50,566 nucleotides of DNA from an uncultured Clostridia bacterium (GTDB lineage Bacteria; Bacillota; Clostridia; Christensenellales; CAG-314): positions 1-50,566 of the forward strand of contig CANQJK010000003.1 in NCBI GenBank assembly GCA_947624235.1, written 5' to 3'. Positions 18,387 through 26,260 of this stretch are shown piece by piece (positions within the stretch are counted from its first letter, which is position 1; every line of letters starts with the position of its first letter). A program made the position numbers and the translations under genes. The notes beneath the pieces were generated by a model. That model had not been told where the DNA came from and did no database searches. It saw only the letters and a list, made by a program, of their open reading frames with translations.

Positions 18387-18957
18387 CGCGTACTCCCAAA
18401 AGCGTGGCGACCTGCGTTTCCGTTTGCTCGCGCAGATACCGCACGACGCTGTTCAAAGTGAGGTCCTTTTCGTAACCTTCGCCTTCCAGCACTATTCCGC
18501 CGTCGGCGACTATGCGCCTGTTTCCCAATTTGAGACCGCGCTCAAAGCCGTTGAGCCACAACTGCGTCACCAACTTGGCGTCCTTTGCCGTGACGTACAC
18601 AGTTTCGCCCCTTTCGGAGTGCTTTTCTATCAGCGCGCCGATGAGATCCAGCCTATCCTCATCGTTGAGGCGGGCAAGACGTTCATGTACCTCGTCGTAA
18701 CAACGGGCAATAAGTGCCTGTTTGGCGTTTAGGCGATATTTCTTGGCGTCCAACTCGGCGTTGGATATCGCGTTACGTTCACGCTCGGCACAATTGAGGG
18801 AAAGTTTGGCGTCCAACGCTTCCCTGTCCTTGGCGACCTGTTCGCGCGTTTCCTCCACCAATGCGTTAGCACGGGTATGTGCCGAAGATATTATCTCCTC
18901 GCATCTTGCGTCGGCGTCCGAAAGTATTTTGTTAATAATGTTTTCCTTGCCGTTCAT
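18379..18957 (-). CDS. ntpE: V/A-type ATPase subunit E (192 aa)
   Basis: Peripheral-stalk subunit. Residues 1-100 form a long charged helix rich in Ala, Glu and Arg, and the rest is a mixed alpha/beta head (TVYVTAKDAKLVTQLW, RRIVADGGIVLEGEG). The ATG at 18957 is preferred because GAGG lies six bases upstream; a TTG at 18972 would be an alternative five codons longer. It follows subunit K closely. Confidence 0.92.
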   Translation of the reverse strand: MNGKENIINKILSDADARCEEIISSAHTRANALVEETREQVAKDREALDAKLSLNCAERERNAISNAELDAKKYRLNAKQALIARCYDEVHERLARLNDEDRLDLIGALIEKHSERGETVYVTAKDAKLVTQLWLNGFERGLKLGNRRIVADGGIVLEGEGYEKDLTLNSVVRYLREQTETQVATLLGVRDE

Positions 18958-18974
18958 TTTGTCCTCGTACAAAG

Positions 18975-19538
18975 TCAGGCGCCAACAAACATTCCGAGCA
19001 GAGCTTTGGCCGGTTCCGTTACGGTTTCGGGCTTTGTTACGATGTTGCCGATGCTATCCAGCGGGATGTTGTTGAACATCATGATAGATACTACCAAACC
19101 GAGCAATGCGTAAAACTCTATCATTGCGGGGAATATTATGGATTTGGCCGCGATCTCGCCCTTTTTGCCCACAGCGATTATCGTCGTCGCCGCGGTACGT
19201 CCCTGCAAGTAAGCGGAAACGGCTCCGCCTATCATCATGGGCAAGCAAGCCCCAAAGACGTTCCAGCCCTGAGCATTGATCTGTGCAAAAGTTACGCCAT
19301 CGGGCAAATTGGCGGTTATGGGCAGATGACTTGCGCCGAGAATGGCGATAAGAAAGCCGTAAATACCCTGCGTTGCGGGCAACAGCGAAAGCACGATGAC
19401 CTTGCTGAATTTGCTTGGATCTTCGCTCAGCACGCCTGCGGAAGCCTTGCCTGTGGCTTCGAGTCCCAAACCGGAACCGATACCGCACAAAAGCGCTGTC
19501 AATACCAAACCGATGATACCTATTGTTAATCCTGTCAT
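18975..19538 (-). CDS. ntpK: V/A-type ATPase proteolipid subunit K (187 aa), Na+-type ligands
   Basis: Rotor-ring (c-type) subunit with two helical hairpins, so four membrane segments. Residues matching the Na+ ligands of Enterococcus hirae NtpK are visible: L53, T56, Q57 and Y60 in LLPATQGIY; Q112 in SAYLQGRT; and the essential E141 in FPAMIEFYALLG. A Na+-translocating ring is therefore likely (inference from ligands). It is slightly longer than usual, with an inserted loop near 74-90 and an extended C-terminus. A strong GGAGG and a leader hairpin precede it, fitting the high copy number needed. Confidence 0.95.
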   Translation of the reverse strand: MTGLTIGIIGLVLTALLCGIGSGLGLEATGKASAGVLSEDPSKFSKVIVLSLLPATQGIYGFLIAILGASHLPITANLPDGVTFAQINAQGWNVFGACLPMMIGGAVSAYLQGRTAATTIIAVGKKGEIAAKSIIFPAMIEFYALLGLVVSIMMFNNIPLDSIGNIVTKPETVTEPAKALLGMFVGA

Positions 19539-19585
19539 TTTTTGTTTTCCTCCGTTAGGATAAATTTAATTTGTTGTATATTGCG

Positions 19586-19602
19586 TCCGAGACAAACTCG
19601 GA
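19586..19602 (-). promoter_or_regulatory. Intercistronic hairpin before ntpK
   Basis: TCCGAG and CTCGGA form a six-pair stem around a five-base loop in the 74-base gap between ntpI and ntpK, the only sizeable gap in the ATPase gene cluster. It lies upstream of the strong ntpK ribosome site and may mark RNA processing or raise ntpK translation; this is inference. Confidence 0.4.
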
Positions 19603-19612
19603 AACATTCGTA

Positions 19613-21637
19613 TTATTTTACCAAGGTGTACTTGGTGTCACTGCCAAAGGGCACAAACAGTTGCCCGTCGCCCGTGTAGAACTTGCCGAAAAACTCGACA
19701 TATTGCAATCTTCCGTCGTGAATGTACACGCTGAGTATGCCCATAACAAGGTTGAACATGTGCGCAAACACCAGCACCACGGCGGCGAACACATAGCCCA
19801 CTCCGCCTCCGCTTGCGACCATTCCCGCAAGGGTGTTGATGACAGTGCCCATGATAGCCGAACTGAGCATAATACCGAACACGCGGATGTAGCTCATGAT
19901 ATCGCTGAAATAGTTGATTATTCCGTAGGCGCTGCCGAAACTTTTTATCACTTTGCCCAAAAAGCCCTTTGTGCCCAAACCTGCGCAGACAAGGGCGACG
20001 GCAAGCGCGCCGATGCAAACGTAGAGGCTTATCTGCCCCACGAGGGGAGGCAGTCTCAACGCCTCATAAGGTCCGTAACCTGCCATATCCAAAGCCATAT
20101 TGAATATTGCCAACACAAAGGTCGCAAAGACGATTATCCACGGGAAATCGACAAGCCAAGCGGAAAGGTGTTGCTTGTGCTTTATCTTTACCGCCATGTT
20201 GCAACCTATGCCTGCAATTATGTGCACCACGCCGAACAAAAGGGAGATGATCATCATCACCATGGGATAGGTGCTCGGATCGGGAATTATGCCGTTGTGC
20301 AACGGGTGAGCGGGATCGGGAAACACTTTGTCCCATATGGTGTAGGAAAATACGCTTCCGAACAGCACTCCCACCGCAATTGCGGATATTCCGCAAATAC
20401 CGAAGAGCATAAGCATTGTGCGTATGCCCGTTTTCTGCTTGATGAGGGTGCCTGCGCAAATTCCCGCAACAAGCAACAACAGCCCGTAGCCGATATCCGC
20501 CACCATCAGCCCGAAAATTATAAAGTAAAACACGGACATGACGGGGTTGGGATCTATCTCGTGATAGTCGGGAACAGAATAACTGTTGGTCACAAACTCA
20601 AACGGTTCCGTCAATTTGTTGTTGCGCGTGAGCGTGGGCGCAAATTCCTCGTCGCCTATCTCGTAGAAACACAGCACCATATTGTCCGACACCTTGCCGA
20701 GAGCGTCCCTGACAAGTTGTTCGTCCTCGGCAGGACAAAAGCCTTCCAAAACAAATGTGCTTACGCTCTGCACCACATCGCCGTCGGCGCGAAGTTTCTT
20801 TTCGCAAAGGGAAAGCCAATCGACGTACACTTTCCACTGCGGTATCTCTTCGGCAAACCGCGCAAGCTCGCCGTTGATATCGGCAATTTGTTGCTCTATG
20901 CCGTTGATTTGGCGTTCCAGATCTTCCAACAACACGCGAGGCAACACTTCGGTTGCGATGTTGCAACGGGAAAATCCCAACGAAACGGCTTTGTCGAAAA
21001 AGGAGTTTTCGCTTTTGTGCGCGACAATGACCACCGCAACGTTTTCCGTGCCTTCGCCGATTTGCTCGACGGTGACGGTTTCGTACTCTTCCTTTAACGA
21101 GTGCAAGTTTTTCACTTCGCTTGCGGGAATTTGCCCCAGCGCCACCGAGGCGTGTTCCGTGTCGTGATACCAAACCGTCGGGTGCGGAAGTTCGCCGTAC
21201 ACAGCCAGTTTTGCCACTTCCGCAAGTTTGTTCTGTTTGAGCGCGCCGAGGCGAGCAAGCTCCTCTTTGAGTTCGTCCGCTTTGGACAGCGACCGCTCTA
21301 TCGACTCGGCATTCTGCCCGAAGTTCAGGAAGTAGTCGTAGTCTATCTCCGTGCGAGGGCGGGCAATGCTGTTTTTGGCAACGACTATTTTGCCCTCCTT
21401 TTTGTGGGAGGCGTTATACAAACTTGCCTTTTCTTCCGCATAGGCAATATTTTCCTCTACACGCGCTATCTTGCCCAAAAGTTGCTCGCGCGACTGCGAT
21501 TCATCCGCCGAAGTGAAACTTTGTATATCCGCACTGCGTTTTAACTGAACGCAACCGCACCGAACAATGCTGTCGTAGATACGCTCTCTGTCGCAATTTA
21601 GCGCCAACAGAGTGAACCTTTTCATTTTTACGATCAT
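19613..21637 (-). CDS. ntpI: V/A-type ATPase subunit I (674 aa)
   Basis: Membrane stator (a-type) subunit that carries the ion half-channels. The N-terminal half (about 1-330) is cytoplasmic with coiled coils; the C-terminal half has about seven or eight membrane segments (from PVMSVFYFIIFGLMVADIGY to VLVFAHMFNLVMG). The ATG at 21637 is chosen because it overlaps the preceding stop as TGATG and has GGAG upstream; a longer frame into the previous gene is a shadow. MKRFTLLALN four codons later is an alternative start. Confidence 0.95.
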   Translation of the reverse strand: MIVKMKRFTLLALNCDRERIYDSIVRCGCVQLKRSADIQSFTSADESQSREQLLGKIARVEENIAYAEEKASLYNASHKKEGKIVVAKNSIARPRTEIDYDYFLNFGQNAESIERSLSKADELKEELARLGALKQNKLAEVAKLAVYGELPHPTVWYHDTEHASVALGQIPASEVKNLHSLKEEYETVTVEQIGEGTENVAVVIVAHKSENSFFDKAVSLGFSRCNIATEVLPRVLLEDLERQINGIEQQIADINGELARFAEEIPQWKVYVDWLSLCEKKLRADGDVVQSVSTFVLEGFCPAEDEQLVRDALGKVSDNMVLCFYEIGDEEFAPTLTRNNKLTEPFEFVTNSYSVPDYHEIDPNPVMSVFYFIIFGLMVADIGYGLLLLVAGICAGTLIKQKTGIRTMLMLFGICGISAIAVGVLFGSVFSYTIWDKVFPDPAHPLHNGIIPDPSTYPMVMMIISLLFGVVHIIAGIGCNMAVKIKHKQHLSAWLVDFPWIIVFATFVLAIFNMALDMAGYGPYEALRLPPLVGQISLYVCIGALAVALVCAGLGTKGFLGKVIKSFGSAYGIINYFSDIMSYIRVFGIMLSSAIMGTVINTLAGMVASGGGVGYVFAAVVLVFAHMFNLVMGILSVYIHDGRLQYVEFFGKFYTGDGQLFVPFGSDTKYTLVK

Positions 21638-21942
21638 CAGATGTTCTCCAAAACGGTCTTTACGGCTTGTTCCAGATTGCCTTCGAGACGGCAAATATCT
21701 TCGTCCGCCTGACGATTGAGTTTTTCACGCAGATCGTCCGCCTTTTTTTGCGCGTCTTTATCCGCCTGCGCAAGACGTTCCGTAGCGTACTGTTTGTTAT
21801 TTTGCAGAGCCGTACGTCTGATCTGCGACGCTTCCTCTTCGGCGTCGGCTACAATTTGCGACGCTTTTGCTTCGGCGTCGGCAATGCGACGCTTGGCTTC
21901 GTCCTCCGCTTCCAAAATGGAATTTACAACTTCTTCTATCAT
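21637..21942 (-). CDS. V/A-type ATPase peripheral-stalk subunit G/H (101 aa)
   Basis: A single long Ala/Glu/Lys/Gln-rich helix with the hendecad-like pattern of peripheral-stalk G/H subunits (DAEAKASQIVADAEEEASQI). It pairs with subunit E to form the stalk. First ATPase gene of the cluster, 15 bases behind rpiB and overlapping ntpI through TGATG. The family assignment rests on composition, length and position. Confidence 0.87.
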   Translation of the reverse strand: MIEEVVNSILEAEDEAKRRIADAEAKASQIVADAEEEASQIRRTALQNNKQYATERLAQADKDAQKKADDLREKLNRQADEDICRLEGNLEQAVKTVLENI

Positions 21943-21957
21943 AGTTTCCTCTTTGTG

Positions 21958-22386
21958 TTACTCTTCTATCTTGTCCACGCGACGGGCGTGCTTTCCGCCC
22001 TCGAAGGGAGTGTTCAAAAATTCCTCCACAATGGCTTGCGCGGTGGCGCAGTCAACGTATTTTTGCCCCAACGCTATCATGTTGGCGTTGTTGTGAGCGC
22101 GCGTCATGTGCGCCATGTCCGAGTTGGTGCAAAGGGCGCAACGTACGCCATGCACCTTGTTTGCCACTATGGATACGCCTATACCCGTAGTGCAGACCAC
22201 TATTCCCCTGTCACACTCTCCGCTTGCAACGGCAAGAGCGGCGGGACGGGCAAAGTCGGGATAGTCGCAACTTTCTTCCGAATAAGTGCCGAAGTCGCGC
22301 ACGGTGTGTCCCAACTGCTCCAAATAGCGCGCAATATACGTTTTGAGGGCAAATCCTCCGTGATCGCTTGCCAAAGAAATCTTCAT
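21958..22386 (-). CDS. rpiB: Ribose-5-phosphate isomerase B (142 aa)
   Basis: Interconverts ribose 5-phosphate and ribulose 5-phosphate in the pentose phosphate pathway. Family landmarks are LASDHGGFALK (residues 5-15), CTTGIGVSI with the catalytic-base Cys, GVRCAL, and RAHNNANMIALG. Length is normal. It lies 11 bases behind ywlC and 15 before the first ATPase gene, so it appears co-transcribed with both. Confidence 0.95.
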   Translation of the reverse strand: MKISLASDHGGFALKTYIARYLEQLGHTVRDFGTYSEESCDYPDFARPAALAVASGECDRGIVVCTTGIGVSIVANKVHGVRCALCTNSDMAHMTRAHNNANMIALGQKYVDCATAQAIVEEFLNTPFEGGKHARRVDKIEE

Positions 22387-22397
22387 ATTTTACCTCT

Positions 22398-23393
22398 CTA
22401 AATAAGGTTGTGCCCCGAAGCGCGCACAAGCTTGTCCAAAACTCCCACGCCCAAGCCTTCATCCGACGGACAGACGGAAGCAATGATAAAATCGTACGTC
22501 CTTTCCAAAATACGCATGTGTTCGTACAGTCCGTGGGCGGCGTCGTCTATTTTTGTTCCCATGGGATACACGTTTTTGCCCGAAAAGCGTTCGGGGAAAC
22601 GCACCCAAAGCACGGGATGATACCCTTCCTTTACCTTTGCGTCGTAAAATTCGGCAAGTTTGGTCGCGTCCTCCGACAGATCCAACACCATTGGCACGTT
22701 GGGAGCATAGTGCTTGTAGCGCACCCCCGGCGAATTGACCTTGGAATTTGGATCGGTGAGAATTTTCACCTGCTTGCCCAAAAGTTCCGAAAGTTGTTTT
22801 GCGCCCACCGCGCCCGGACGCAGAATGACTGGTTCGTCGCGCGACAGATCCAAAACGGTGGATTCTATCCCCACCGCGCAATCGTCTCCGCACAGCACCG
22901 CGCTGATACGTCCGTCCATATCCTCGGCAACGCGTTGCCACGTCGTGGGACTGGGACGTCCGCTCAGATTTGCGCTGGGCGCCGTAACGGGTACGGAAGC
23001 GCTGTGCAAAAACTCCCTTGCCTGAACGGACAACGGCATGCGCACCGCAACCGTGTCCAAGCCCGCCGTTATCGAGTCGCCGATGACGTCCTTTTTGGGC
23101 AAAACTATGGTTATGGGCGCAGGCATCACGTTTTCTATCACTTTGAGCGCGTCCTGCGACACTTCCCGCGCGATATCGAAAACTTGCGATTTATCCCAAA
23201 TGTGCACGATAAGGGGGTTGTCGCTCGGACGTCCCTTGGCAAGATAGGTGTTTTTTACCGCCTGCTCGTCAAAAGCGTTGGCTCCCAAACCATATACGGT
23301 CTCCGTGGGAAACGCCACCAACTCTCCGCGCCGAATAAGTTCGCCCGCCAGCGCCATATCTTTTTTGTTGAATTGCAAATATCTTGTTTTCAA
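22398..23393 (-). CDS. ywlC: L-threonylcarbamoyladenylate synthase, Sua5/YwlC type (331 aa)
   Basis: Makes threonylcarbamoyl-AMP for the t6A37 modification of ANN-decoding tRNAs. The YrdC-type domain comes first (VAFPTETVYGLGANAF, KGRPSDNPLIVHI, SANLSGRPSPT), then the extra C-terminal Sua5 domain entered through SPGVRYKHYAP. The start is taken as TTG 23393 (LKTRYLQF), with AGG eight bases before it; the frame extends to an ATG at 23462 but that ATG lies upstream of the promoter -10, and ATG 23357 would cut the first strand. First gene of the operon ending with ntpD. Confidence 0.9.
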   Translation of the reverse strand: MKTRYLQFNKKDMALAGELIRRGELVAFPTETVYGLGANAFDEQAVKNTYLAKGRPSDNPLIVHIWDKSQVFDIAREVSQDALKVIENVMPAPITIVLPKKDVIGDSITAGLDTVAVRMPLSVQAREFLHSASVPVTAPSANLSGRPSPTTWQRVAEDMDGRISAVLCGDDCAVGIESTVLDLSRDEPVILRPGAVGAKQLSELLGKQVKILTDPNSKVNSPGVRYKHYAPNVPMVLDLSEDATKLAEFYDAKVKEGYHPVLWVRFPERFSGKNVYPMGTKIDDAAHGLYEHMRILERTYDFIIASVCPSDEGLGVGVLDKLVRASGHNLI

Positions 23394-23430
23394 GTTTTTG
23401 TGCCTGCGACTCCAAAAATCATACGGATAT

Positions 23431-23459
23431 ATTTTATCATACGACGTGATTTTTGTAAA
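23431..23459 (-). promoter_or_regulatory. Promoter of the ywlC-rpiB-V-ATPase run
   Basis: TTTACA (23454-23459) and TAAAAT (23431-23436) on the minus strand with a 17-bp spacer, about 40 bases before the chosen ywlC start. No comparably good promoter was seen between here and the terminator at 13302, so one transcript of about 10 kb is possible. Confidence 0.7.
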
Positions 23460-23524
23460 CATTTATTTTATTGTAAAAACTTATGCAACACTACAATTTT
23501 TCGATATCGCGTGGCGCCGAACAC

Positions 23525-23561
23525 AAAAAAAACGGCGTGCGTGGTTTCGCAAGCCGTTTGT
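23525..23561 (-). terminator. Terminator after the TSCPD protein gene
   Basis: On the minus strand ACGGC..GCG and CGC..GCCGT form a stem followed by eight T, 17 bases past the stop codon at 23578. Confidence 0.85.
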
Positions 23562-23577
23562 GCTATGCAGTTGTGTT

Positions 23578-23826
23578 TTACGCTTGTGACGCGAGGTATT
23601 GTTCGAGAGCCGTCGCCAACTGATCGGGGCAGGATGTGCCCTTCATACCGCATTGTATGCCTTTGAGACGGGATATTGCTTCGTGGATATCCATTCCGTC
23701 CACCAATGCCGAAACGCCCTTCGTGTTGCCGTTGCATCCGCCGACAAATTGCACGTTTTTTACCTTGCCGTCCACTACGTCAAAGGAAATTTCGCGCGAA
23801 CATACGCCCCTTGTTGTGTATTTCAT
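23578..23826 (-). CDS. TSCPD domain protein, TIGR03905-like (82 aa)
   Basis: A short conserved protein with the family signature GTSCPDQLA near the C-terminus and four cysteines in the pattern of TIGR03905 (CSREIS, GGCNGN, IQCGMKG, SCPDQ), which suggests metal binding. Function unknown; related TSCPD domains occur at the end of some ribonucleotide reductases. The start is ATG 23826 (MKYTTRGVC), preceded by GGAGGAG; an in-frame ATG at 23880 lacks a ribosome site. It follows rsfS by 75 bases and ends its unit. Confidence 0.88.
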   Translation of the reverse strand: MKYTTRGVCSREISFDVVDGKVKNVQFVGGCNGNTKGVSALVDGMDIHEAISRLKGIQCGMKGTSCPDQLATALEQYLASQA

Positions 23827-23901
23827 ATTTTTGCTTCTCCTCCAATAGATTTTTTTGCGTTGATAGTTAAGTTTTTGCACCCCATATCGCTTTTTTTTTG
23901 C

Positions 23902-24270
23902 TCAATCCGCGTGGTAGTCCGTAACGTTGGAACCATTGTTCCACAAATTGTCCAACGAGTAAATTTCCCGCGTATCCTTGTGGAAAATATGCACGATCAC
24001 GTCGCCGTAGTCCACCGCGATCCATCTGCCCTCGCTGTAACCTTCCTTTCTGAGAGCAAATTTGCCCTCCTTTTCCAGTTGTTCCTCCAAGTGATCGAAT
24101 ATCGCCTTTACCTGCGGGATACTTTTGCCCGAGCAAATGATAAAGTAGTCGGCGAGGTCGCTTATTCCCTTTATCGACACTATTTTTATGTCCGTTGCCT
24201 GTTTGTCGGACAATATCTTGCAGATGTGTTCTACCGTGATTGGAGTTTGTTGTACCGTTTGTTTGTTCAT
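23902..24270 (-). CDS. rsfS: Ribosomal silencing factor RsfS/Iojap (122 aa)
   Basis: Binds protein uL14 and blocks joining of the ribosomal subunits under starvation. It matches the family through ATDIKIVSIKGISDLADYFI, CSGKSIPQVKAIFDHLEE, and the diagnostic WIAVDYGDVIVHIFHKDTRE. Normal length. It follows nadD/yqeK by 31 bases; the nadD-yqeK-rsfS order is widely conserved in Bacillota. Confidence 0.95.
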   Translation of the reverse strand: MNKQTVQQTPITVEHICKILSDKQATDIKIVSIKGISDLADYFIICSGKSIPQVKAIFDHLEEQLEKEGKFALRKEGYSEGRWIAVDYGDVIVHIFHKDTREIYSLDNLWNNGSNVTDYHAD

Positions 24271-24301
24271 AAAATTTCTCCGTAAAGTTTGTTAAAATGC
24301 A

Positions 24302-25405
24302 CTACCGCCACTCGGGACAGTAGAAAGCAACCGTTTGTTCGGACAGCGGACACATGCTGTCGCAATGAGTTTGCAGACACACTTCGTACGCCTCCTTCAA
24401 GCAGGCGACAAACTGCTCGTCCAGTCCTCCGCGTTTCAGGTGAGACAGCGCATACGGACGGGAATCTTCCGTTTTGTCGGCGACGTACACTATCTTGTCC
24501 AGTCGCGTCATGTCGGGACGTCCCGTTGTGTGATAGGCAATCGCGTCCAGTATCTCCTTGTCGTGTATGCCGAAATCCTGCTCGGCGACCTTTGCTCCCA
24601 AAAAGGAGTGCACCACCGAATCGGGCAGATCCCCCTGTTCGAAGCCGTAACGCGCGTAGTCCTGCTTGTCAATGTACTTGGCTACGTCGTGCAGTAAGCA
24701 GGCGACAAACGCCTTGTGTTTCTCCTCTTCGGACGCAAGTTCCTGCCCGCGTTTGACAACGTAAAAGGTGTGCATGTACCGCTTTTCCGTCAAATATCCC
24801 CGCACTTTTTGCGCCATAGCCCGATATTCGGCGTACAAGCCCTTTTCCAACGCGTATCTGTTTACCGCTTCGGGCACGAGATGCGAGTTGTCCAAGTCGA
24901 ACTCAAAGCGCAACCGCACAACGGTGGAGCTGAGCGCGTCGGGTTGGCAACTCAACAGTCGTATGCGTGCGCCGTAGTCGCGACGGATCCTGTCCACCGT
25001 AGCAACGGACGTGCGACGTTCCCTATCCACCACGGCAAGGGTGGCAAGGCGCGCTATCTCGTCGGGACAAAACCAATTGCCGAAACTTTGCAGGCTATCC
25101 GCGCCTATCACAAGGTAAAGTTCCGCGTCGGGATATTGCGAGGCAATGTGCCTGAGCGTTTCCACTGTGTAGCTTTTGCCCTGACGTTCTATCTCAAAGT
25201 CGCTCACCTCGGCAAAATCGCCGAAAGCAAGGCGGGACAGTTCCAGCCGAACGTTAGCGGGCACATCGCATTTTTTGTGGGGCGGATCTCCGCAGGGCAT
25301 CACAACGAGTTTGTCCAGGTCGAGCTGTTGTTTTGCCACAAGCGCCATGTGCACATGGGTATTGTGGGGCGGATTGAACGTTCCGCCGAAAACACCTATT
25401 TTCAT
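24302..25405 (-). CDS. nadD: Fused nicotinate-mononucleotide adenylyltransferase and YqeK HD-domain hydrolase (367 aa)
   Basis: Residues 1 to about 190 are NadD: nucleotide-binding GGTFNPPHNTH (8-18), LVIGADSLQSFGNW and the C-terminal SSTVVR. It joins ATP to nicotinate mononucleotide in NAD synthesis. Residues about 195-367 are an HD-superfamily domain like YqeK (YMHTFYVVKRG, CLLHDVAKYI, VVHSFLGAK, IAYHTTGRPDM, DKIVYVADKTE), a family known to hydrolyse diadenosine tetraphosphate. The two are usually adjacent genes; here one uninterrupted frame joins them. The promoter -10 ends six bases before the ATG, so the mRNA may be leaderless. Confidence 0.94.
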   Translation of the reverse strand: MKIGVFGGTFNPPHNTHVHMALVAKQQLDLDKLVVMPCGDPPHKKCDVPANVRLELSRLAFGDFAEVSDFEIERQGKSYTVETLRHIASQYPDAELYLVIGADSLQSFGNWFCPDEIARLATLAVVDRERRTSVATVDRIRRDYGARIRLLSCQPDALSSTVVRLRFEFDLDNSHLVPEAVNRYALEKGLYAEYRAMAQKVRGYLTEKRYMHTFYVVKRGQELASEEEKHKAFVACLLHDVAKYIDKQDYARYGFEQGDLPDSVVHSFLGAKVAEQDFGIHDKEILDAIAYHTTGRPDMTRLDKIVYVADKTEDSRPYALSHLKRGGLDEQFVACLKEAYEVCLQTHCDSMCPLSEQTVAFYCPEWR

Positions 25406-25411
25406 ACTACT

Positions 25412-25440
25412 ATTCTACATTATTTTTGCAAACTTTTCAA
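25412..25440 (-). promoter_or_regulatory. Promoter of nadD, placed for a leaderless mRNA
   Basis: TTGAAA (25435-25440) and TAGAAT (25412-25417) on the minus strand, 17-bp spacer. Only six bases separate the -10 box from the ATG and no Shine-Dalgarno is present. Confidence 0.65.
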
Positions 25441-25468
25441 TAAAAAAATACACAAAAAAGTCAACAAT

Positions 25469-26260
25469 ATGTATATGGCAAAAATACTCAACACCGTTTT
25501 TCTCAGTCTGACGGCATTTTGGCTGTGTTTTGTGTGGATCGTGTACTGCGTAAAGAACGCTGTCGTCGGCGCACTTGTCGCCTGCGTAGTTGCCGTGGCG
25601 ATAGGATATATCGTCTGGAACGGACAAAAACTCGGCGCGCGCAAACAAAGCGAGAGCAAACAAAAACGAAAGCAGGCAACCTGTCTTGCGGAGTTTTTGC
25701 GTTTCGGCGAAAACAACGCCGAACTCATCGCCAAAATGATGCGCTACTACCGCTTCGACATTATTGAGGCGCAGGGGGACGAACTCATCGCGGACAAGGA
25801 GGGCTGTCGCTCAATTGTAGCGATAAGATATATGTGCGACGAGGTAAAGCAGGAAACGCTTTGCCAAGCCGTGGTCCTTGCCAAGCGATCGCACTGCGAC
25901 AAACTCTACCTGTTTGCCGACAAGGCGGACAAAAACGCCTTGGAAAAAGCGCGCGAACACTTTGACATCACCTTTGTTGACACGGCAAACCTGCTTGAAC
26001 TGTTGGAGCAATGTCAAATGACGCCCGCGCTGAAACAATGCAAACGTCCCAAACAAAACAATGTCGTGTTGCACTATGCGTTTAACAAAAAACGCGTGGG
26101 TTGGTATCTGTGCGCGTCCTTGTTCTGCTTGGCGATATCCGTCATATCGGTGTTTCCCTGGTATATGCTCGCTTGGGCGACAATAAATCTCGGCTTGGCG
26201 GTGTACTGCACAGCCAACAAACGCTACAACGCTCTACCCACGCGCGTAACGCTGGACTGA
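25469..26260 (+). CDS. Membrane protein with possible endonuclease-like central domain (263 aa)
   Basis: Not firmly recognised. Two hydrophobic segments at the N-terminus (about 7-28 and 32-50), a soluble middle (about 70-190) and two more near the C-terminus (about 205-250). The middle (GDELIADKEGCRSIVAIRYM, then AVVLAKRSHCDKLYLFADKA and HFDITFVDTANLLELLEQ) resembles membrane-tethered restriction-endonuclease-like folds, but a complete PD-(D/E)xK motif is not obvious, so activity is unproven. The start is ATG 25469 or 25475; neither has a good ribosome site. The last 37 bases overlap the convergent M50 protease gene. Confidence 0.7.
   Translation: MYMAKILNTVFLSLTAFWLCFVWIVYCVKNAVVGALVACVVAVAIGYIVWNGQKLGARKQSESKQKRKQATCLAEFLRFGENNAELIAKMMRYYRFDIIEAQGDELIADKEGCRSIVAIRYMCDEVKQETLCQAVVLAKRSHCDKLYLFADKADKNALEKAREHFDITFVDTANLLELLEQCQMTPALKQCKRPKQNNVVLHYAFNKKRVGWYLCASLFCLAISVISVFPWYMLAWATINLGLAVYCTANKRYNALPTRVTLD

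Noticed and set aside
19571..21097. 508-codon plus-strand frame opposite ntpI
   Set aside because: His/Gln-rich nonsense-like composition, antisense to a conserved gene.
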